A stretch of DNA of 5,582 bases from Desulfobacteraceae bacterium. Its GTDB lineage: Bacteria > Desulfobacterota > Desulfobulbia > Desulfobulbales > Desulfobulbaceae. The notes beneath the pieces are model-generated. The model saw only the letters and a list, made by a program, of their open reading frames with translations, ran no database searches and was not told the origin of the DNA. The position numbers and the translations under genes were made by a program. Where the stretch lies: contig JALHJD010000204.1 in NCBI GenBank assembly GCA_022837185.1, positions 1 through 5,582 on the forward strand, in the 5' to 3' direction. Shown piece after piece: positions 1 to 5,171 of the stretch (positions are counted from its first letter, which is position 1; each line of letters starts with the position of its first letter).

Positions 1-1151
<1,151 letters not shown>

Positions 1152-1155
<4 letters not shown>

Positions 1156-2363
1156 CTCCGCCCGTCCGCTGCCCCGGCGGCGTCAAGCCCCTTTTCTTCC
1201 CCGGGTATGATGATCGGCGAACCGTCGTCCACCAGGTGCTGACCGAGGACGACCACCCGGCCCCGCAGGTCCCCGTTCGACACCTGAACCCGGTCACCTT
1301 CGCGGATCCCGACCTGCACCGGGTGCCAGGCAACGGTCATCGCCTCTTCGTCGACAACAAAGATCCCCATCTGGTCTTCGCGGTTGGTCAGGGCCTGTTC
1401 CGGGACGATGACGGCCTCTTCCCGGCGATCGAGAATGACGGTGGCGCGGATGAACATTCCCGGTTTCAGGCGCATTTCCGGATTGTCGATGGTCAGTTCG
1501 ACCCGCGCCTGGCGGGTGGCTTCGCGGAAGACGGGTGCAATGCGTTCAATCCGCCCCTGAAACCGCTCGCCCGGATAGGCATCGGTTCCCAGGGATACCT
1601 CCTGGCCCGGCTGCAGGCGGGCGTATTCCTTTTCGGAGACGAAAATCACCCCGGTGATGGGGTCAAGCTCGACAATGAGCAGCAACTCGGCATTGGCGGA
1701 TACGGTCTGGCCCTCGTCCACGTACCGTTCGGCCACCACCCGGCTGTCGTCGCCGCCGGTCCAGTCGGCCTTGACCTTGGTGTAGCCGAGCCGGATATTG
1801 GCGGTTTCCAGGGAAGCTTCGGCCCGGACGACCTGGGCCCGGGCAACCTCCAGCCGCGCCTGCCTGGCCGATCTCTCGGCCATGGATTCGTCCAGTTGCG
1901 AATCGGAGGCCACCCCGCGCTGATGCAGGGTCTTTATCCGTTCGAATTCACGAACCGCCTTCTCCAAGGCGCTTTCGGCTTCGGCAAGATTGGCCTTGGC
2001 AACGGCCAGGTCCGCCCCGGCCTGGTTGACGGCCTGCACATATTCGTCATCGTCCAACTGGGCCACGACCTGACCGCGCCGGACCGGGTCGGCCAGGCGG
2101 ACATGGAGACGTTCGACATGGCCGCTGACCTTCGGGGCCACCACAAATTCCGCCCTGGGCTCCAGGGTGCCGCTGAAGGTCCGCCGCAACTCGATGGGGC
2201 CGAAGGAAATGGGGACCACCTCCACGGGCGCGACATCGGCCATCCGGGTCAGGTCGCCTCCCTGGTCCCGCCGCTGCATCAACCCGAAGACGATCAGGCC
2301 GAGAACAATCGCGGCCGCCAGAACAAGCGGCAGGGAAATCCTTTTGCTCCCAATTGCTTTCAT
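1152..2363 (-). CDS. RND efflux periplasmic adaptor (membrane fusion protein)
   Basis: A 403-residue HlyD/AcrA-type adaptor that bridges the inner-membrane RND pump and an outer-membrane channel. An N-terminal membrane anchor spans residues ~10-29; there is no lipobox cysteine, so it is anchored by the helix rather than by lipid. A split barrel-sandwich (lipoyl-like) half follows at ~65-108 (VSGHVERLHVRLADPVRRGQ), then a coiled-coil hairpin at ~108-190, the second lipoyl half, a beta-barrel (~235-315, with PGMF at 301-304) and a membrane-proximal domain (~317-385). The hairpin tip carries R142-I-K-T-L146 and S153, close to the RLxxL(x6)S docking motif of adaptors that use TolC, so a TolC-like partner is expected although none is encoded here. 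AGGA lies only 3 nt before the ATG, a tight spacing. The TGA stop overlaps the permease ATG by four bases. The promoter is not obvious. Confidence 0.95.
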
Positions 2364-2498
2364 GGATCCTGAAAAGAGAAGGGCTGGCCCGCACGAAAAC
2401 TTGCTCCTGTGATGGACAGGTGATGTTTTCTCATCGGCAATGGCAAGATGCTGCGGATTGACTGGATTTGGGGCATCACAAACAAGTTCGAGGTGTCG

Positions 2499-2545
2499 GT
2501 TGCCTGCATCCGGCAGACGTCTGTGCTGCAGCCGGATCCGGCAAC
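2499..2545. repeat. Imperfect inverted repeat upstream of the efflux operon
   Basis: The left arm 2499-2513 (gttgcctgcatccgg) and right arm 2532-2545 (ccggatccggcaac) pair as two perfect 6-bp blocks, GTTGCC/GGCAAC and ATCCGG/CCGGAT, separated by a small internal loop. Between the arms lies a perfect 10-bp palindrome, CAGACGTCTG (2514-2523). No T-run follows on either strand, so it is not an intrinsic terminator. It lies ~136 bp upstream of the adaptor start and could be a regulator-binding or RNA-structure element; function unknown. Confidence 0.5.
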
Positions 2546-2761
2546 ATGTTCAGCTCATGGTTGAGCGTTGACAGGACAATATACCTGAAACCGGGATGAA
2601 TAACGATAGATTTCCGGTCGGCTGGGGCGGATTGTCCGGACGTGGCGGATGCGATGAGGCACCGAAAATAATGGGTGAAATCCCCAATCGTATCTGGTCA
2701 TTTGCCCAGATTTTTCCCGTGCAATTTGTTCATCGATGGCTTATTTAATGCTTCAACGATT

Positions 2762-2798
2762 TGTAATTGTTGCAAAACTACATTTTTGCGGAAATATG
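2762..2798 (+). promoter_or_regulatory. Possible plus-strand promoter with overlapping dyad in AT-rich stretch
   Basis: TTGCAA (2770-2775) and AATATG (2793-2798) are 17 bp apart, a weak sigma70-like pair. An imperfect dyad beginning TGTA (2762) and ending TACA (2782) overlaps the -35-like hexamer. If used, transcription would start near 2805 and run into the hairpin series ending at 3030. The match is modest. Another -10-like hexamer, TAAAAT at 2861-2866, sits just before the first hairpin but has no recognisable -35. Confidence 0.25.
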
Positions 2799-2934
2799 GA
2801 TTAACTATTGCTTAATATTTATCTGTTTTCAGCGATGAAGGCGTCCCGTTCCGGTACGGCTAAAATGGTGTCCTGATTTGCAGCCGGATTCCCTTGCATG
2901 GGGATTCGATCAGGAGAAAAGAGGGGGGAAATCG

Positions 2935-2943
2935 TTATCCACA
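2935..2943 (+). promoter_or_regulatory. Perfect DnaA-box match
   Basis: TTATCCACA is identical to the high-affinity DnaA-binding consensus. It is a single copy inside the left arm and loop of a hairpin. No cluster of other perfect boxes is visible nearby, although an AT-rich stretch lies ~65-235 bp to the left. An isolated box can bind DnaA for regulation or titration; chance is also possible. Confidence 0.35.
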
Positions 2944-2997
2944 AAGGAAGTGGGGGGGATAACGATCGGCGGGTAAAGCTGCATTATTCGCCTCAGG

Positions 2998-3030
2998 GGC
3001 AGGGCCTTGTTCAGGGCCCTGCCTTTTTTT
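2998..3030 (+). terminator. Strong Rho-independent terminator, plus strand
   Basis: GGCAGGGCC (2998-3006) and GGCCCTGCC (3015-3023) form a perfect 9-bp GC-rich stem with an 8-nt loop, followed at once by seven Ts (3024-3030). The minus-strand reading has no T-run after the stem, so the element is directional. It cannot serve either flanking minus-strand gene and implies a plus-strand transcript arriving from the left. Confidence 0.9.
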
Positions 3031-3107
3031 GTTTGGCCGTCACGCCCCTCCCGCCGATCCCCTGACTTCTGGTCAAACCGTGTGAGGGTTAGCAAGCCGT
3101 CAAGCCG

Positions 3108-3168
3108 CCAGGCTTCAAACTCCAGGCTGCCAACTGCCGACTGCCAACTGCCGACTGCCAACTTCCGA
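3108..3168. repeat. Short tandem repeat, alternating heptamers CTGCCAA/CTGCCGA
   Basis: From 3127 to 3168 there are six heptamers: CTGCCAA, CTGCCGA, CTGCCAA, CTGCCGA, CTGCCAA and a degenerate CTTCCGA. The alternation gives a 14-bp period that extends left to 3108, where CCAGGCTTCAAACT and CCAGGCTGCCAACT are diverged 14-mers. Just before, CAAGCCGT and CAAGCCGC (3093-3108) form an octamer pair. Seven-base repeats of this kind are typical of non-coding, slippage-prone intergenic arrays; an apparent Ala-Val-Gly-Ser repeat in one frame is a by-product. Confidence 0.85.
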
Positions 3169-3211
3169 ACGGGAGAACACCTGTTCTTTACGCCGCGGGT
3201 CCCGGTGATCA

Positions 3212-3940
3212 TCAAAACCGGAGAACTTTGCCACTGGGCGCCCATTTGCCGGCCGGGGGCGGTAAAATGATCCGGTACGATTCAACATGGTCGCCGATGT
3301 TCACCGCCTTGAAGTCTTTTATTTTCAGTCCCACCTGCTGGCCGGTTGCCGCTTTGTTTACGGCGTCCCGTTCAATATGGAGGGATTCAATGACCCCGGA
3401 ATAGACGGGGCCCATGGCGGAGATGACCCGGAACCGGTCGCCGGTCTGCAACCGTCCCTGCTCAACCTGGCAGCCGAGGATGATTCCCTTGCGGCTGCTC
3501 TTGAACAGGGCGATGACCCTGGCGCTGCCGAGGATTGTTTCCTCCGCCTCCCGGGGCAGCAAGCTTCGGGCGATGGCGGCGATATCCTGCTGCAGTTGAT
3601 AGATCACCGAATAGAGCCGGACCTCGACATTCATTTCCCGGCACAACTCATTGATCCCGTGCAGGACTCCCACGTTGAAGCCGACGACCAGCCGGCTGCC
3701 CTCCGCCGCCATCATGAGGTCGTTTTTGCAGATGTCCCCCACACCCTTGTGCAGGATTTCAAGCGCAACCCCCGGCACGGCGCTGTCCAACAGGCTGGCG
3801 CAGATCGCCTCCTCCACCCCGTCGGTATCCCCCTTGACCACCAGGGACAGGATCGGTTGCTTTTCATCCTTCCGCTTCGGCCTGGCGGGCGGCCCGGCAG
3901 ATTTGGAATGTTTGTCATGATGCCCGGATTTATGTTTCAT
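3212..3940 (-). CDS. Stand-alone IF2-like protein: C1 and C2 domains only, no GTPase domain
   Basis: A 242-residue protein matching the C-terminal third of translation initiation factor IF2. A basic, His/Lys-rich tail (~1-28) is followed by the C1 alpha/beta domain from LSLVVKGDTDGVEEAI (~31-46) through GVGDI, GFNVGVLHGI and VIYQL, then by the C2 beta-barrel from ILGSARVIALFKSSRKG through GCQVEQG to GLKIKDFKAVNIGDHVESY. The GTPase (G2) and G3 domains are absent and the ORF has no room for them. In C2 the usual SLKRYKDDV segment reads SLHIERDAV, and the GYECG motif reads GQQVG, so most fMet-binding positions are changed; the GC(x)V cysteine remains. A ~15-residue tail follows the normal IF2 end. 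ATG at 3940 was chosen; a TTG 18 nt upstream is possible. No good ribosome site precedes the ATG, but it overlaps a small upstream ORF, which could couple translation. Role unknown: a ribosome- or tRNA-interacting regulator is a guess. Confidence 0.85.
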   Translation of the reverse strand: MKHKSGHHDKHSKSAGPPARPKRKDEKQPILSLVVKGDTDGVEEAICASLLDSAVPGVALEILHKGVGDICKNDLMMAAEGSRLVVGFNVGVLHGINELCREMNVEVRLYSVIYQLQQDIAAIARSLLPREAEETILGSARVIALFKSSRKGIILGCQVEQGRLQTGDRFRVISAMGPVYSGVIESLHIERDAVNKAATGQQVGLKIKDFKAVNIGDHVESYRIILPPPAGKWAPSGKVLRF

Positions 3941-4055
3941 ACTGGCGATTTTCAACAATCAGGCTGCGGGCCTGTACCATACCGTGCACGACATCCTTGC
4001 TCCCTTCGAGCAAAAACTGCTCACGATACCAGGATCCCTGGGCCGGCAGGATCAA
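3930..4055 (-). CDS. Possible small ORF overlapping the IF2-like gene
   Basis: A 41-codon frame begins at TTG (4055) and ends at TAA (3930), overlapping the next gene by 11 nt. GAGGG (4062-4066) stands 6 nt before the TTG, a good ribosome-binding arrangement, and a sigma70-like promoter lies just upstream. The predicted peptide contains SWYREQFLLEG and ends ENRQYET; composition is protein-like but I recognise no family. A neighbouring frame is also open upstream without a start, so this could instead be the tail of a frameshifted older gene. Its likely role, if any, is to deliver ribosomes to the IF2-like start, which lacks its own site. Confidence 0.35.
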   Translation of the reverse strand: MILPAQGSWYREQFLLEGSKDVVHGMVQARSLIVENRQYET

Positions 4056-4096
4056 CCGCAGCCCTCAAAACGATTCGGCCGGCATCGTCCACCTGT

Positions 4097-4126
4097 ATAA
4101 TATGAGACAGGAGACGGATTATTCAA
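4097..4126 (-). promoter_or_regulatory. Sigma70-type promoter for the IF2-like transcription unit
   Basis: On the minus strand TTGAAT (4126-4121) and TATTAT (4102-4097) are 18 bp apart, matching 4/6 and 5/6 consensus positions. Start would be near 4090, giving a ~35-nt leader before the TTG of the small ORF. The same bases read TATAAT on the plus strand (4096-4101), but no plus-strand -35 accompanies it. Confidence 0.55.
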
Positions 4127-4134
4127 GGAAAGAG

Positions 4135-4224
4135 ATGAAGGAGGATTACGATATTTTTTCAATTTTGCCAGAAATAAAACGTTTCACCAAGGTGGGATTA
4201 TTACGTGGCCGCCTCGGTAAATGA
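4135..4224 (+). CDS. Possible 29-residue plus-strand ORF
   Basis: ATG at 4135 has AAGGA five nucleotides upstream, and a perfect TATAAT at 4096-4101 lies 34 bp before it, though without a matching -35. The peptide begins MKEDYDIFSILPEIKRF and ends GRLGK. It is AT-richer than neighbouring genes and I do not recognise it. It could be a genuine micro-protein, a remnant of a longer gene, or chance; an upstream in-frame ATG at 4102 would lie before the expected transcript start. Confidence 0.2.
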   Translation: MKEDYDIFSILPEIKRFTKVGLLRGRLGK

Positions 4225-4322
4225 AGCCAAGAGGACACGAAGGCGAAAATAGTAACCGTAAGGGCAGTGGTACAGGTAGGTGGGGTTTGTTGCGGACATT
4301 TTCTGACACTCCTCCAGCTCGG

Positions 4323-4346
4323 TTGTGGATGAGCTTTGTGGATGAG
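4323..4346. repeat. 11-bp direct repeat TTGTGGATGAG, two copies
   Basis: Identical copies at 4323-4333 and 4336-4346 are separated by 2 bp. Each contains TGTGGATGA, the reverse complement of TCATCCACA, one base from the DnaA-box consensus. Two near-boxes in tandem at 13-bp spacing might be weak DnaA sites or simply a small duplication. Confidence 0.6.
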
Positions 4347-4408
4347 TGGGTCAGAAAAGGGTGAAAACGAGAAAAAAACGTAATGAAAATGATTGGTTAG
4401 AGGTAAAG

Positions 4409-4483
4409 TGGCTGGGGAGCAGGGATTCGAACCCCGAATAGGCAGAGTCAGAGTCTGCTGACTTACCATTAGTCAACTCCCCA
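4409..4483 (-). tRNA. tRNA-Gln (anticodon CUG), CCA encoded
   Basis: The 75-nt gene folds into a standard cloverleaf: acceptor TGGGGAG/CTCCCCA, D-stem GACT/AGTC with GG in the loop, anticodon stem GCAGA/TCTGC around loop CTCTGAC, a 5-nt variable region, and T-stem CGGGG/CCCTG with TTCGAAT. The anticodon CTG reads CAG glutamine codons. The U1-A72 first pair, G2-C71, G3-C70 and discriminator G73 are glutaminyl-tRNA identity elements as in E. coli. The 3' CCA is encoded. It has its own promoter just upstream. Confidence 0.97.
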
Positions 4484-4500
4484 GCAGCTAAGGGATAATA

Positions 4501-4529
4501 AAAATAGAGGGTTAACCCTCAGAAGTCAA
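4501..4529 (-). promoter_or_regulatory. Promoter of tRNA-Gln with palindrome in the spacer
   Basis: On the minus strand TTGACT (4529-4524) and TATTTT (4506-4501) are exactly 17 bp apart, placing the start about 10-15 nt before the tRNA 5' end. The spacer contains the perfect 14-bp palindrome GAGGGTTAACCCTC (4507-4520). Confidence 0.65.
4507..4520 (-). terminator. Perfect palindrome GAGGGTTAACCCTC: weak ubiX terminator or operator
   Basis: The palindrome can form a 5-bp stem (GAGGG/CCCTC) with a TTAA loop, followed on the minus strand by the T-rich TATTTTTATT, which would make a weak intrinsic terminator about 90 nt after the ubiX stop. Because it also fills the spacer of the tRNA promoter, it could equally be a protein-binding site. 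The sequence does not decide between these. Confidence 0.4.
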
Positions 4530-4606
4530 GGAAAAATGCTCTTTTCGGCTGTCTCCCCGGGGGAAAGGTGCGGGAGGGGAAGAGCCGGTTTGACGCCGAT
4601 GGGGGC

Positions 4607-5170
4607 TCAGCCGCCCCAGCGTTTCATGTCCCTGGCGCGGATGCCGAGATGGTCGCACAGGCGGCCGGCGTAGTGGCGGGCCAGGTCCTCGAGGGTGGCC
4701 GGCTTGTGGTAGAACGAGGGCATGGGCGGGAAGATGGTGGCGCCCGCCTCGTGGGCCCGCAGCATGTTGGTCAGATGAGTGCGGTTCAGGGGGGTCTCGC
4801 GCACCGCCAGGATCAGGGGACGGCGCTCCTTGAGGGTCACGTCCGCGGCCCGGTGGATGAGGTTGCCGGAAAAGCCGCCGGCAATGGCGCCCAGGGTGCC
4901 GACCGTGCAGGGGAGGATGATCATGGCGTCGTACAGGCTCGAACCGCTGGCCATGGGCGCGGTGAAATCATCGACGGCGAACCAGCGCTCAACGTTGGGC
5001 AGCGCCTCCGGCTCCATTCCCTGTTCGAGCCACAGGACCTTGCGGCCGGCATCGGAGATCATACCGTGTACCGTGACGCCGTTTTTCCCTAACAGGGTCA
5101 GCAGGGGCTCGACATAGAGCATGCCGGTGGCGCCGGTGATTGCCAGGATAATCCGCTTGGGCGGGTTCAT
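4607..5170 (-). CDS. ubiX: Flavin prenyltransferase UbiX
   Basis: Cytoplasmic enzyme that joins a dimethylallyl group to FMN to give prenyl-FMN, the cofactor of UbiD-type decarboxylases in quinone synthesis or aromatic-acid metabolism. The 187 residues match family length and run from the Rossmann-like opening ITGATG (11-16) to the typical end RWG. Conserved elements are E49, ASGSS (74-78), PCTVGTLGAIAGG (87-99), NLIHRAADVTLKERRPL (103-119), RETPLN (124-129), PSFY (151-154) and R170. One substitution stands out: the serine of the usual GASG motif is Thr15 here, a conservative change. ATG at 5170 starts 1 nt after the stop of the preceding gene, so the two are co-transcribed and probably coupled; AGGA lies ~10 nt upstream. 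No ubiD is in view, so the consuming enzyme is encoded elsewhere. Confidence 0.95.
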   Translation of the reverse strand: MNPPKRIILAITGATGMLYVEPLLTLLGKNGVTVHGMISDAGRKVLWLEQGMEPEALPNVERWFAVDDFTAPMASGSSLYDAMIILPCTVGTLGAIAGGFSGNLIHRAADVTLKERRPLILAVRETPLNRTHLTNMLRAHEAGATIFPPMPSFYHKPATLEDLARHYAGRLCDHLGIRARDMKRWGG

Positions 5171-5171
5171 G

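Larger units (their letters stand above)
2871..3030 (+). ncRNA. Candidate structured small RNA ending in an intrinsic terminator
   Basis: Four stem-loops follow each other on the plus strand. First, TCCTGAT (2871-2877) pairs with ATCAGGA (2909-2915), enclosing a second 9-bp stem, 2885-2893 with 2900-2908, that includes two G-U pairs and a UUGCAU loop. Second, ATCGTTATCC (2931-2940) pairs perfectly with GGATAACGAT (2957-2966). Third, GGCGGGTAA (2968-2976) pairs with TTATTCGCC (2984-2992) through two G-U pairs and a 7-nt loop. Fourth is the terminator at 2998-3030. The G-U pairs would be A-C mismatches in minus-strand RNA, so the structure favours a plus-strand transcript. No plus-strand gene follows, so a cis-acting riboswitch is unlikely and a trans-acting RNA fits better. 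The 5' end is uncertain: near 2805 or near 2872. It does not resemble 6S RNA, tmRNA or SRP RNA as far as I can tell. Confidence 0.5.
2364..3211. other. 848-bp intergenic region between adaptor gene and IF2-like gene
   Basis: No convincing protein gene lies here on either strand; the open frames present lack starts, ribosome sites or family resemblance. The part next to the efflux operon (2364-2700) holds a large inverted repeat. The part from about 2700 to 2870 is clearly more AT-rich than the rest of the window. From 2871 to 3030 come four hairpins, the last a strong plus-strand terminator. A 14-bp/7-bp tandem repeat occupies 3108-3168. The efflux operon and the IF2-like gene both point leftward, so a plus-strand terminator here belongs to neither. 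Confidence 0.8.
3959..4408. other. 450-bp region between IF2-like gene and tRNA-Gln
   Basis: It holds the minus-strand promoter and possible small ORF of the IF2-like gene (to about 4126), a possible plus-strand mini-ORF (4135-4224) and an 11-bp direct repeat (4323-4346). From 4225 to 4322 I see nothing definable. The minus strand has a seven-T run (4378-4372) about 30 nt after the tRNA 3' end, but no convincing hairpin in front of it, so the tRNA terminator is unclear. Confidence 0.7.

Noticed and set aside
1236..2372. 378-codon plus-strand open frame opposite the adaptor gene
   Set aside because: It is the antisense shadow of a high-GC gene; the minus-strand protein has every adaptor domain, while this translation resembles no family.
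2568..2573. TTGACA as a plus-strand -35 box
   Set aside because: No acceptable -10 hexamer occurs 15-19 bp downstream.
2700..2966. Replication origin (AT-rich stretch plus DnaA box)
   Set aside because: Only one perfect box is present, with no cluster and no dnaA, dnaN, gidA or similar neighbour.
3108..3168. CRISPR-like array
   Set aside because: Units are 7/14 bp with no unique spacers, so it is a simple tandem repeat.
3174..3187. AGAACA-CC-TGTTCT dyad resembling a Gram-positive type LexA box
   Set aside because: It lies beyond the stop of the IF2-like gene, away from any promoter, and one central consensus position does not fit; probably chance.
2910..3245. 111-codon minus-strand frame with an Ala-Val-Gly-Ser repeat
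   Set aside because: The repeat is only the translated heptamer array, and the frame runs through the terminator and hairpins.
3940..3992. TGA read-through (selenocysteine) extending the IF2-like protein upstream
   Set aside because: An in-frame TGA lies just before the TTG, but IF2 homology starts well after the ATG and no conserved sequence precedes the TGA in that frame.
3287..4105. 272-codon plus-strand open frame
   Set aside because: Antisense of the IF2-like gene, whose minus-strand homology is clear.
4146..4469. 107-codon minus-strand frame
   Set aside because: It begins inside the tRNA gene and has no recognisable sequence.
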